This document shows positions 8,491 to 15,979 of a stretch of 64,000 bases of DNA, piece after piece (the stretch's first letter is position 1; every line of letters starts with the position of its first letter). This DNA comes from Opitutaceae bacterium TAV5. Lineage in GTDB: Bacteria > Verrucomicrobiota > Verrucomicrobiia > Opitutales > Opitutaceae. The DNA is taken from the NCBI GenBank assembly GCA_000242935.3, contig CP007053.1, positions 3,023,001 to 3,087,000 on the forward strand, given 5' to 3'. Both the position numbers and the translations under genes were made by a program. The notes beneath the pieces are model-generated. The model did not search any database, was not told where the DNA came from, and was given only the letters and a program-made list of their open reading frames with translations.

Positions 8491-9171
8491 ACGATACTTT
8501 ATCATCTCCAAGGCCCGAGCATGCGCTTGGGTGTTCCATGGTTTCCCCAATCGAGGGGTCGTGTGTTTGATGATTCGCCCGGTTTTGGGATCAAATTCCC
8601 ACAACCCCACTCCGAGCAGTTTGAAAGTCTTCAAAAACAGCACGGCGTTCGTCGCACTCGCCGGAGGCAAAACCAGAATAGCCCGGTTGGTAAAATGACG
8701 GTAACGTGAGGCTTGGATCATCCCCTTTCGCCAGTCCTTCAACTTCGCTTCGATGGCGGTAAGCTGGACATGCTTTTCAAGCGCAAACGCACTGAAATCC
8801 TCATCCGTGCTTGGGCTTCGCCAAGCAAGCCAGATAACATCAGCGCGGCCATAGCCGTTCAGAGTAAATTCACGACCACGGGCAAAAGTTTCCAAGGCAG
8901 GGGATTGAAACGCTGCGAAGTAGGCACGTTCGAATTGCCCAAGAAAATTAGCCTCACCCCGCTTCAAGGCGGACTCTGCGGGTAAATTGCGACGCGTATT
9001 ATGGCACCCAAAGCGGATGACTTTGGGTTCGCGTCGGAAGGGGATTATTGGCGCGACGGATTTCACGGCATAAGTGTTAGCACAGTATCGGCCTTTCAAC
9101 GCGAGCGCAAATCGAGCCGCCTCCTGAATTGGAGGTCGTGAAAGGAAGAGGATTAGTCTGAGAACCAGCAT
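8470..9171 (-). CDS. PD-(D/E)XK nuclease-like protein
   Basis: 233 residues. The core reads GRADVIWLAW (Asp111), then LTAIEAKLKDWRKGMIQASR with Glu141-x-Lys143 and Gln153, then FTNRAILVLP. That is the acidic-residue, E-x-K, amphipathic-helix, strand order of the PD-(D/E)XK restriction-endonuclease-like fold. Residues 1-95 are not recognised. It converges on the kinase-partner gene with a 21-bp overlap and shares the island's lower GC content. A role in DNA restriction or another defence function is plausible but inferred; an inactive or structural member of the fold is possible. Confidence 0.6.
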   Translation of the reverse strand: MLVLRLILFLSRPPIQEAARFALALKGRYCANTYAVKSVAPIIPFRREPKVIRFGCHNTRRNLPAESALKRGEANFLGQFERAYFAAFQSPALETFARGREFTLNGYGRADVIWLAWRSPSTDEDFSAFALEKHVQLTAIEAKLKDWRKGMIQASRYRHFTNRAILVLPPASATNAVLFLKTFKLLGVGLWEFDPKTGRIIKHTTPRLGKPWNTQAHARALEMIKYRLKLCQV

Positions 9172-9325
9172 TTTAAGTTCGTAAGATAATAATTATGTTT
9201 ATGTTACGTTTTATATTTCTTCGAGCTACCCGCCAGCCTACAGCCCGGATGACTGAAAACGTTGACGAACCGGTTTTGACGCCTGGATGAAAATCGCCGC
9301 AAGTATCCGTCCCCAAACCGTCACC

Positions 9326-9817
9326 ATGACCCAGAACATTTACGACAATCCGGAATTCCACGAAGGCTACAGCCAGCTTGATCGTTCCGTACACGGTCTG
9401 GCGGGAGCGGCGGAGTGGCCGGCCATCAGGCCGCTGCTTCCGGAGCTGGCCGGCAAGCGGGTTGTTGATCTCGGGTGCGGCTTCGGGTGGTTCTGCCGGT
9501 TCGCCCACGAACAGGGCGCGGCGCAGGTGCTCGGTGTGGATGTGTCGGAAAAAATGCTGGCGCGGGCCCGTGCGATGTCACCCGGCGCGATCGATTATCG
9601 CCGCGCCGATCTCGCAACGCTCGTGCTGCCGGAGTCCTCGTGCGACTTCGCCTGGAGTTCGCTCGCATTGCATTACCTCGAACACCTGGCCCCCGTATTT
9701 GCGAGGGTGCACCGCGCGCTGGTGCCGGGCGGAGAGTTTGTTTTCTCGATGGAGCATCCGGTCTACATGGCAGTCGAACATGCCGAGTGCTGCGAATGTC
9801 GCCCGGGGTTGAATTGA
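9326..9817 (+). pseudogene. Class I SAM methyltransferase, C-terminally truncated
   Basis: About 163 residues from the ATG at 9326 (an earlier ATG at 9287 is possible). MTQNIYDNPEFHEGYSQLDR and the SAM-binding VVDLGCGFGWFCRFAHEQGA, VLGVDVSEKML and DFAWSSLALHYLEHL are clear methyltransferase_11/25 motifs. Family members of this type usually run about 240-250 residues; here the frame stops soon after FVFSMEHPVYMA, replaced by unrelated VEHAECCECRPGLN. The break coincides with the start of an antitoxin gene in another frame, so the 3' third was probably lost by recombination. The SAM site is intact but substrate-binding parts are missing. Confidence 0.7.
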
Positions 9818-10068
9818 CAAAACCGGAGGTCGCTGACATTTTTGCACTTATGCCGCACGTCCTCGAACGTTATCCTGAGCTTTCTGAAGCAACCGTTGAA
9901 GAGAAGTTTGCGGTTATTGATGAGCTTTGGGAATCAATCCGCAGGCTGGGCGAGATCACGGTGCCGGACAGTCATCTTGCGGAGTTGAATCAGCGGTTGG
10001 CGGCAGTCCGGGCTGATCCATCGTCAGCGCTTGATCCGGCAGAGGCCCGCCGTCTCCTGAAGCGCTGA
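9796..10068 (+). CDS. Addiction-module antitoxin-like protein (PF09720/CHP02574 type), orphan
   Basis: 90 residues from the ATG at 9796 (a shorter start at 9850 is possible). The segment EATVEEKFAVIDELWESI followed by HLAELNQRLAAVRADPSSAL is the typical layout of the short helical unstable antitoxins that neutralise RelE/ParE toxins. No toxin gene follows, so it is an orphan. Its start overlaps the tail of the truncated methyltransferase by 22 bases. Could be residual from a lost toxin-antitoxin pair. Confidence 0.65.
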   Translation: MSPGVELTKPEVADIFALMPHVLERYPELSEATVEEKFAVIDELWESIRRLGEITVPDSHLAELNQRLAAVRADPSSALDPAEARRLLKR

Positions 10069-10151
10069 TCCCGCCGGGGCTCGGCGGGCTGGCCGAAGTT
10101 TTCGAAATTACGCCGAACGAGCTTCTGCCAGTCAAACGGCGTGGCGACTGA
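10069..10151 (+). pseudogene. Scrap of an XRE regulator C-terminus
   Basis: After the antitoxin stop, one frame reads LAEVFEITPNELLPVKRRGD and ends at TGA (10149-10151). This matches the last helix and tail typical of HTH_3/XRE regulators (LA..L.v.p.eLL..k). No helix-turn-helix core or start codon is present upstream, so it is only a fragment. It overlaps the end of the convergent minus-strand gene by 20 bases. The similarity is short and could be chance. Confidence 0.35.
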
Positions 10152-10557
10152 CAAATCCCGCCTCTTCAGCAATAGCCGAGGCGACGGTTTTGCGGCGTGC
10201 CTTTTGCAATTCCGGGTCCGGCGAGCAAAACCAACCGCGCAGGTTTGCGTGGCGCGGGGGCGGTTCTTGCGCGAGTGCATCCAATTCGCACTGTCGTATC
10301 ACCCGAACCGATACCTCTGCCGCTCCATGATGATGTCGACCCTCAAGCACATTGTCACCGATTGCCCATAGTTGGCCACGAGCGATTCCGGTTGAGCGAA
10401 AAACCGAAGTGTCGTTATCCGGCGCAGGCAGAAAGGCCTGATGCTTTACCCGGCCAGTCGATGCCGCGACCCAACTTGAGGACATGACAAATCGGGCAAC
10501 GTTTTCCTCGTCAGCGAGTGCTGCAGGCAAGCCTGACGGGAGTTGGCTCATGCACAC
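10132..10557 (-). CDS. Conserved hypothetical protein of TIGR04255-type cassette
   Basis: 141 residues, soluble. Features: VARFVMSSSWVAASTGRVKHQAFLPAP, then FRSTGIARGQLWAIGDNV, then EPPPRHANLRGWFCSPDPEL and a helical tail. I recall small hypothetical proteins with this order (KxRAF-P, WalGd, PPPRHanvvGWP) in many bacteria, function unknown. The start overlaps the end of the upstream gene (10548) by ten bases, so it is the last gene of a three-gene minus-strand operon. Confidence 0.65.
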   Translation of the reverse strand: MCMSQLPSGLPAALADEENVARFVMSSSWVAASTGRVKHQAFLPAPDNDTSVFRSTGIARGQLWAIGDNVLEGRHHHGAAEVSVRVIRQCELDALAQEPPPRHANLRGWFCSPDPELQKARRKTVASAIAEEAGFVSRHAV

Positions 10558-11069
10558 ACCTGACGGATGGCGGCGAGAATCTGCGCGGGAATAACGGCAC
10601 CGTCAAAACGCAGCACCGCATGCCACTGGTCGGTTCCGTCAATGCCCGCGCAAGCGAGGCGTTCATGGTCTCCGATGCTGACGGAAAATACCTTTCGATA
10701 GCCGCCATGCCATTCAAGCGAGATGGCTGCATCATCGGGGTCCACCGCGAGTTCCGGCGAAGGGATCGCATCCGGAAGCACCGAGATGAAATCCCGCACG
10801 TTCTGCTCCGTTGCCCAAGAGACGGGCGGAGCTTCGGTGCCATCCCATCCGGGAAGCGAGTGCTCGGCGACAAGGGAATCCAGTTGCGCCAATACTTCAG
10901 CATGTTGCCCTTGAAGGGCAATCGAGCGTCCGAAGCCTTCCCATACCTGGGTCACTTGGCTGCGGACAAACTGACCCTCCTGCGAGACTGCAGGACTGAA
11001 GCGTGGTCCATTCCGGAGCATGGCACAGGCGGCGACGGTCAGCATGGGCGTCAAAACAAGGTCAGGCAT
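10548..11069 (-). CDS. Conserved hypothetical protein (GWDG...leW motif)
   Basis: About 173 residues if translation starts at the ATG 11067-11069; starts at 11123 or 11045 are also possible. The central part reads LPGWDGTEAPPVSWATEQNV, then LPDAIPSPELAVDPDDAAIS and LEWHGGYRKVFSVSIGDHER, a layout I recall from small uncharacterised proteins. No membrane segment or known catalytic motif. It overlaps both neighbours slightly (10 bases downstream, 19 upstream), indicating a tight operon with the TIGR04255 protein. Confidence 0.6.
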   Translation of the reverse strand: MPDLVLTPMLTVAACAMLRNGPRFSPAVSQEGQFVRSQVTQVWEGFGRSIALQGQHAEVLAQLDSLVAEHSLPGWDGTEAPPVSWATEQNVRDFISVLPDAIPSPELAVDPDDAAISLEWHGGYRKVFSVSIGDHERLACAGIDGTDQWHAVLRFDGAVIPAQILAAIRQVCA

Positions 11070-11818
11070 TTCGGCGTCAATGTTTCGCGGAACACATGGT
11101 TTTTCAAGCGTCTTAATGAACACAGCAGTCCGAGCACTTCATCCCATGCGTGCGGAGGGAGTCCGGTAAGCTTGAATGCATCGAGATCAAGAATAACGGG
11201 TAGTCCTGCGGTTTCTATCGGCTGAGCGGCGAGGATAACATTGATGAGATTACCTGTCTCTGCATGCACCATCTGGTGCTGATGCATGAAGCCCGTGAGC
11301 GCCACAGAGTAGCCGTCGGACATTGGCACATGCGGTGCGCATCGAAGGTAATCGGCCAGGTGAAGCTGTCCGTTTACGAACGGCACGACGATGCGATTGA
11401 TGTAACGTAGCCCCACGCGCCGGATGACAACAGGCTTGGCAAATTCCAGAAACAGATCCCAGCAGCGCCGGATTTCCGGCAGATAGTCGTCAAGGGAGGA
11501 ATAGGGTGCGAGGCGGTTGAATGAAAAACCGTCGAAACGGGGCTGCACGATTTGTCGCTTGTCGGCCGACAGGAAACGGAATGCCTGGATGCGTTGCCGG
11601 ATGATCCCCGGTTTGGGAGGTGTATCGGGTTTCATTTCCACGTCGTATTCCTGTACCTGAACAGCCTGGATTCCACCGCTGTAGGCTTTACCAAATGCGG
11701 TGCGTGCAGCGGCCTCGAATGCGGCGCGATCCAGCCCCGGAGGCAAATCGCAGTGAATATCAACAATCGCTTCGATGATGGGCGCGTGTTTCAGCCGGAA
11801 TTCAGGAGCATCAGACAT
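11051..11818 (-). CDS. TIGR04255 family protein
   Basis: 255 residues from the ATG at 11816-11818. RLKHAPIIEAIVDIHCDLPP at the N-terminus, RFLSADKRQIVQPRFDGFSF in the middle and VIRRVGLRYINRIVVP are hallmarks of the sporadically distributed TIGR04255 family, whose function is unknown. It is the first gene of a three-gene minus-strand operon with two small hypotheticals. The scattered distribution of the family and its place in an accessory island suggest a mobile or defence-associated cassette, which is inference. Confidence 0.8.
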   Translation of the reverse strand: MSDAPEFRLKHAPIIEAIVDIHCDLPPGLDRAAFEAAARTAFGKAYSGGIQAVQVQEYDVEMKPDTPPKPGIIRQRIQAFRFLSADKRQIVQPRFDGFSFNRLAPYSSLDDYLPEIRRCWDLFLEFAKPVVIRRVGLRYINRIVVPFVNGQLHLADYLRCAPHVPMSDGYSVALTGFMHQHQMVHAETGNLINVILAAQPIETAGLPVILDLDAFKLTGLPPHAWDEVLGLLCSLRRLKNHVFRETLTPKCLTLF

Positions 11819-11825
11819 AACCGTG

Positions 11826-12010
11826 CTATGACATGGCAAAGGTTTGTTCCGCCATCTCAAAAAGCAGCCGTCGTTCCAGAACTCTGCCCTCGGCCTGGGC
11901 ATCTTCGATGGCGGTGCGGGCGGCGGGGTTGAAAAGCAGTTCCATCGTCTCGGCAATGGCGGCCAGCCGGTCGGCGGCAAGGATGCAGGCAACGGCGTTG
12001 GAGTGACGGG
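11826..12010 (-). pseudogene. Remnant of a Phd/YefM-type antitoxin C-terminus
   Basis: The minus-strand frame reads DRLAAIAETMELLFNPAART AIED and then QAEGRVLERRLLFEMAEQTF before stopping at 11826. The segment L..iaEtmelL.nP...  is like the C-terminal half of YefM/Phd antitoxins. There is no acceptable start codon or N-terminal DNA-binding part upstream, where the frame runs into a neighbouring gene. It ends eight bases before the TIGR04255 start. Interpreted as a decayed fragment; a short independent peptide cannot be excluded. Confidence 0.4.
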
Positions 12011-12028
12011 ATCCCGATGCCGGAGCAC

Positions 12029-12850
12029 TTACGCCCACGCCTTCGGGTCCGGCTTGATGTCTTCCGCATACCCGGCGGGCATCAGCACCTGTTGCCGGGC
12101 CGGGTCGACGATCAGGTCCGTGCCGGCGTGGTTGGCTCCGCCCTGGCCGATGATCCGGCGCACGAACCGGTTCTTGTTCAACCCGACCATGACCCGGGCA
12201 TTGTCGAAAAACCGCCGGGTGATCCCGATGCCCAGGTTGAACAGGGCGATCCGGTTCACGGGCAGTGACAGGCCGATATCCGTCAGCATGGTGCCGGCCC
12301 ACCAGAAACAGTTTTGCCCGTACACCCAGTAGGCCGTCGCGTCGCCGGCGGGATTTTTCCGCAGCTCCGAACGGCTGATCTGGTTGTGCACACCGGGAAT
12401 CCATTCCCGTTTCCCGATTTCGTAGCCCACGCAGTTGACCTTGATCCATTCGCGGATGTAGTTCTCCAACCGGCGGATGTCGTCGATCTCGCAGGAGACC
12501 GGTATCCGGTAGCTCCTGTCTTCAGGCACCTCCAGGTCCGCAGGGTCGTTCTCCCACACACGGCCTCTCCGGGCAAGGTTGGCGTCGATCCCGGACTCGA
12601 TGTACTCGCGGATCTTGTACAGGCCGACGGCCTTTCTGTCCCGGGATCTGGGCCTGGGCCATTCGTGCGGGTGCCATGAATACGAGCGCAGGGATATTCC
12701 TGCATCGTCGGTGATCAGCAGGTATCCGTGCCCGATGCGGTAGTCGTAAAAATATTCCGGACCGCCCTCGAACAGAAAGGCGCGCACGACGAAGTAGAGT
12801 CGCCGGGTTCCCCATGTATTTCCCTTCAGGCCTGGTATTCTGATGATCAT
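12029..12850 (-). CDS. Unknown protein, possible permuted papain-like fold
   Basis: About 273 residues from the ATG at 12848-12850; a longer reading from 12916 looks less natural. Not recognised as a named family. An early GHGYLLITDD (candidate His) is followed much later by YWVYGQNCFWWAGTML (candidate Cys in Asn-Cys). That His-then-Asn-Cys order resembles circularly permuted NlpC/P60 or Lnb-like proteins, but the match is weak. There is no signal peptide. The N-terminal half is rich in aromatic and arginine residues. Isolated gene at the right edge of the accessory island. Confidence 0.55.
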   Translation of the reverse strand: MIIRIPGLKGNTWGTRRLYFVVRAFLFEGGPEYFYDYRIGHGYLLITDDAGISLRSYSWHPHEWPRPRSRDRKAVGLYKIREYIESGIDANLARRGRVWENDPADLEVPEDRSYRIPVSCEIDDIRRLENYIREWIKVNCVGYEIGKREWIPGVHNQISRSELRKNPAGDATAYWVYGQNCFWWAGTMLTDIGLSLPVNRIALFNLGIGITRRFFDNARVMVGLNKNRFVRRIIGQGGANHAGTDLIVDPARQQVLMPAGYAEDIKPDPKAWA

Positions 12851-13031
12851 TCCGGTGCGGACGCAGACAAAATTGCTTTCATGCAACCGTCCCGTGTCAA
12901 CCGGGGCAATGCGCAAACGTGCTTGCAGGGGAGGGGGGGGAGCCCGAAGCGATGCCAGGCCGGACCGATTGCTTCCACTTCGTTAAATTTGAATTACCTG
13001 GAGCGGCCGGGCCGCAACCGAAGGGGCAGAA

Positions 13032-13147
13032 AGAATGGCCACGAAAAACACAAAAAACACGCCGCGCGTGAAACCCTCCATCGCGCTTATAAGCGCGCGG
13101 GAGATTCTCGTCGGGCAAAATGATTTTTTGTGCTTTTTGTGGCCCTC
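13032..13147. repeat. Inverted-repeat hairpin in a 462-bp gap
   Basis: The gap 12851-13312 contains no convincing gene. Its centre has arms GGCCACGAAAAACACAAAA-like (13032-13059) and the reverse complement (13122-13147), with a perfect 16-bp palindrome CGCGCTTATAAGCGCG (13082-13097) in the loop. It belongs to the same class of short-period inverted arrays as those at 1405, 21025, 24263 and 46308. Confidence 0.7.
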
Positions 13148-13312
13148 CCGGTTTGAATTCAGAAAGCATCCGCACCGAAGAAAATCATACCCCTTCGCGT
13201 ATAATTTTTCACGAATAGTCAGACAGATGACCGTGAGGAGGCACCGAGGGCAGGGAGTTGCCAGGGAAAGGGCAGGCTGGCCGGGGAGAAAGCCCAAGCC
13301 GTCGGGCGGGCC

Positions 13313-14233
13313 TCAGCCCCTGTTTTCGAAGAAACGGCGGAGCGTCCGGACGGTTTCCTCCGGCGCTTCTTCGGCAATGAAGTGGCCGCAGTCGGGGACG
13401 GCGTGGCCGGTGACGGTTTCGGCATGTTGTCGCCAGATTCCCAATACGTCGAGCTTGCGCAGGTACGGCGCGGCCCACAGCACGAGCAGGGGCACCGGTA
13501 TCTTCTTCTCCCTGGCCGCCGCGAGGTGTTCGAGGTCCACCGTCGCCCCGGCGCGGTAGTCTTCGCAGGTGGCGTGAATGACGGCGGGGTTGGAGAATTT
13601 TTCGATGTAGTGCGCCATCACGTCTTCGGGAAAGGCGTCGGTACCGCCCCGCGAACCCAGGCTGCCGGCCGTGCGGCGAATCCATGCCTCGGGGGCGCCC
13701 GCGAGCAGTTTTTCCGGCAGGTCGTTGGGCAGGATCAGGAAAAACCAGTGAAAGTAGATCGAGGCGAACTCCATGTCCGTGCGCGCATACATCTCCGATG
13801 TCGGAATGATGTCCAGCAGGGCCGCACGGCGCACGGATTCGGGATAATCCAGGAGCAGTTGATGGCAGACCCGCGCGCCCCGGTCGTGTCCTGCCAGGTA
13901 AAAACGGTCGAATCCCAGCCGGCGCATCACCTCGACCTGATCCCGCGCCATGGCCCGCTTGCTGTAGCCGAGGTGGTTTTCACCCTCCGGCGGACAGGAA
14001 CTGTCGCCGTATCCGCGCAGGTCGGTCAGGACCACGGTGTAGTTCCCGGCCAGGGCGGGAGCGACCTTGTGCCACATCAGGTGGGTTTGCGGATAACCGT
14101 GCAGCATCAGCAAGGGTTCGCCGCTGCCGCGTACGAAGGTGTTGATGACCGCTTCGCCGGTATCGATTTTCTGCTGCCTGAATCCTGCCAGTCGCTCGTT
14201 TGTCATGGTCGTGAGGGTTGTGGCGGGTGTCAT
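13313..14233 (-). CDS. Alpha/beta hydrolase of the haloacetate (fluoroacetate) dehalogenase type
   Basis: 306 residues (ATG at 14206 would give 297). Oxyanion motif HGYPQT (45-50), nucleophile Asp117 in GHDRGARV with Arg118 and Arg121, Asp141 in LDIIPT and catalytic His284 in CGHF. The halide-pocket residues of fluoroacetate dehalogenase are matched: His162-Trp163 in YFHWFF and Tyr226 in CEDYRAGA. Such enzymes hydrolyse haloacetates by an Asp-ester intermediate in the cytosol (EC 3.8.1.3). Epoxide hydrolases share the fold but usually lack the Arg/Arg and His-Trp sites. Monocistronic. Confidence 0.75.
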   Translation of the reverse strand: MTPATTLTTMTNERLAGFRQQKIDTGEAVINTFVRGSGEPLLMLHGYPQTHLMWHKVAPALAGNYTVVLTDLRGYGDSSCPPEGENHLGYSKRAMARDQVEVMRRLGFDRFYLAGHDRGARVCHQLLLDYPESVRRAALLDIIPTSEMYARTDMEFASIYFHWFFLILPNDLPEKLLAGAPEAWIRRTAGSLGSRGGTDAFPEDVMAHYIEKFSNPAVIHATCEDYRAGATVDLEHLAAAREKKIPVPLLVLWAAPYLRKLDVLGIWRQHAETVTGHAVPDCGHFIAEEAPEETVRTLRRFFENRG

Positions 14234-14346
14234 AACACGGCGAGGCGGCGGGCCGAAGAAAAAGTCGTCGTGCCAACATGAGGTTGAACCTGTCCACCGA
14301 ACTTGCTCACCCGGTAGTCGTTCGTTTTCATGCTTTCTTCCCGCAT

Positions 14347-15378
14347 ATGGCTTCCGAATCTCCCTCTTTGTCTTCCCGCCTCCTGAACGATGTCCGTGCC
14401 ATTCTGCGACAGGCCCGCGGCAAGGCTTACGCCGCCGCCAATACCGCGATGGTGGAGGCTTACTGGGAGATCGGACGCCGCATCGTCGAAGAAGAACAGG
14501 GCGGCGCCGCCCGCGCCGACTACGGCAGCCAGCTCATCCGCAACCTTGCTCGCGATTTGGGAGAGGAGTTCGGGAAAGGGCTCTCCGTGGCCAACCTCAA
14601 AAATTTCAGGCAGTTTTATCTTACCTTCCCCGATGCCGGAAAAAGCTACGCACTGCGTAGCCAATTGGCCTGGACCCACTGGCGTCTCGTCATGCGCGTC
14701 GAGGATGCCCGGGCTCGCGATTATTATATCCGTGAATGCACCGAACAGGCTTGGTCCACCCGTCAGCTGGAACGCGAAATCACCACCCGTTCCTTCGAAC
14801 GTCTGTTGAGCAATCCTGCGACTTCTGTGCCACTCGCCCCGGCCTCTGCCCAGCCCGCCGCAGATTTCATCAAAGACCCCTACGTTCTCGAATTTCTCGA
14901 TCTGCCCGAGCGGCATGACCCCGACGAACGTTCCCTCGAAACCGCCCTTGTTTCCCGCCTGCGCGACTTCCTTATGGAGCTCGGCAAAGGTTTTTCCTTT
15001 GTCGGCCGCCAGTTTCGCGTCAGCACCGAGACCTCCCACTTCTACGTCGATCTCGTCTTCTACAACTATCTCCTCAAGTGTTTTGTCCTGCTTGATCTGA
15101 AGACGAAAAAGCTTACGCACGCCGATATCGGCCAGATGGATATGTACGTCCGGATATTCGACGACCTCAAACGCAGTCCCGACGACAACCCCACGCTTGG
15201 CATCATCCTTTGCGCCGACAAGGACGAGACGCTCGTCCGCTATTCCGTGCTCAGCGAAAGCCGGCAACTCTTCGCCTCGAGATATCGCCTCGTCCTTCCC
15301 AGCGAGGAGGAATTGCAGGCAGAACTGGAGCGGCGGCACATTTTCGAACTGCCGGAAAAAGGAGCCGCGGATGAGTGA
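14347..15378 (+). CDS. YhcG/DUF1016 PD-(D/E)XK nuclease domain protein
   Basis: About 343 residues from the ATG at 14347. The N-terminal DUF1016 helical domain reads AYWEIGRRIVEEEQGG, YGSQLIRNLARDLGEEFGKG and LSVANLKNFRQFY. The C-terminal nuclease-like domain reads FVGRQFRVSTETSHFYVDLV, FYNYLLKCFVLLDLKT and LGIILCADKDE; Asp in VDLVFYN and Asp-x-Lys in LLDLKTK are the likely metal-binding core. The family is widespread near restriction-modification genes and mobile DNA. The stop overlaps the start of the P-loop gene by eight bases. Partner and target are unknown. Confidence 0.88.
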   Translation: MASESPSLSSRLLNDVRAILRQARGKAYAAANTAMVEAYWEIGRRIVEEEQGGAARADYGSQLIRNLARDLGEEFGKGLSVANLKNFRQFYLTFPDAGKSYALRSQLAWTHWRLVMRVEDARARDYYIRECTEQAWSTRQLEREITTRSFERLLSNPATSVPLAPASAQPAADFIKDPYVLEFLDLPERHDPDERSLETALVSRLRDFLMELGKGFSFVGRQFRVSTETSHFYVDLVFYNYLLKCFVLLDLKTKKLTHADIGQMDMYVRIFDDLKRSPDDNPTLGIILCADKDETLVRYSVLSESRQLFASRYRLVLPSEEELQAELERRHIFELPEKGAADE

Positions 15379-15886
15379 CGCGATACCAGCACTCTATATT
15401 TTTTCCGGCCTCCCCGGCACCGGCAAAACCACCCTCGCGCAGCAACTGGCTCGCAAGCTGGGCGCGGCCTATCTGCGGATCGACACTGTCGAACAGGCGA
15501 TCCGGGACCTGTGCGCCTTCGAGGTGCAGGGCGAAGGCTACCGCCTCTCGTATCGGATCGCGCAGGACAACCTGCGGCTGGGTGTCAGCGTGGTGGCCGA
15601 TTCGTGCAACCCGATCGAACTGACCCGCGCGGAATGGGAACAGGTGGCCCGCGATAACGGCTGCCGGTTCGTGAATATCGAGGTGCTTTGCTCGGACAAA
15701 ACCGAACACCGCCGCCGGATCGAAACCCGCCGTTCCACCATCCCCGGTCTCAGGCTCCCGACGTGGCCGGAAGTTGAAAACCGCGAGTATCATCGCTGGA
15801 CGGAAGACCGCATCGTCATCGACACGGCCGGCAAGTCCGAAGCGGAGTCCTTCGGCGCGCTTTTGTCGGCGTTGTCTTCCGGGTGA
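15371..15886 (+). CDS. P-loop AAA_33-type ATPase/kinase
   Basis: 171 residues. Walker A IFSGLPGTGKTTLAQQLAR at residues 10-28, then YLRIDTVEQAIRDL and VVADSCNPIELTRAEWEQVA (Walker B-like region) and an Arg-rich lid EHRRRIETRR. This is the layout of the zeta-toxin/gluconate-kinase-like AAA_33 group that phosphorylates small molecules or nucleosides. The ATG overlaps the last eight bases of the DUF1016 gene, so they are probably co-expressed. The substrate is unknown. Confidence 0.82.
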   Translation: MSDAIPALYIFSGLPGTGKTTLAQQLARKLGAAYLRIDTVEQAIRDLCAFEVQGEGYRLSYRIAQDNLRLGVSVVADSCNPIELTRAEWEQVARDNGCRFVNIEVLCSDKTEHRRRIETRRSTIPGLRLPTWPEVENREYHRWTEDRIVIDTAGKSEAESFGALLSALSSG

Positions 15887-15979
15887 AAGAACTTGAGGTT
15901 GAGCCTGCTCCACAAACCCGCTTGATTTTCCTCTTCGGGTCCCTCGACCGCCTTTCTCACCAGCCCGCCTCTTCCCTGC

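Noticed and set aside
14230-15339. A 369-codon minus-strand frame opposite the DUF1016 gene
   Set aside because: Opposite strand to a recognised family over its full length; no motif of its own.
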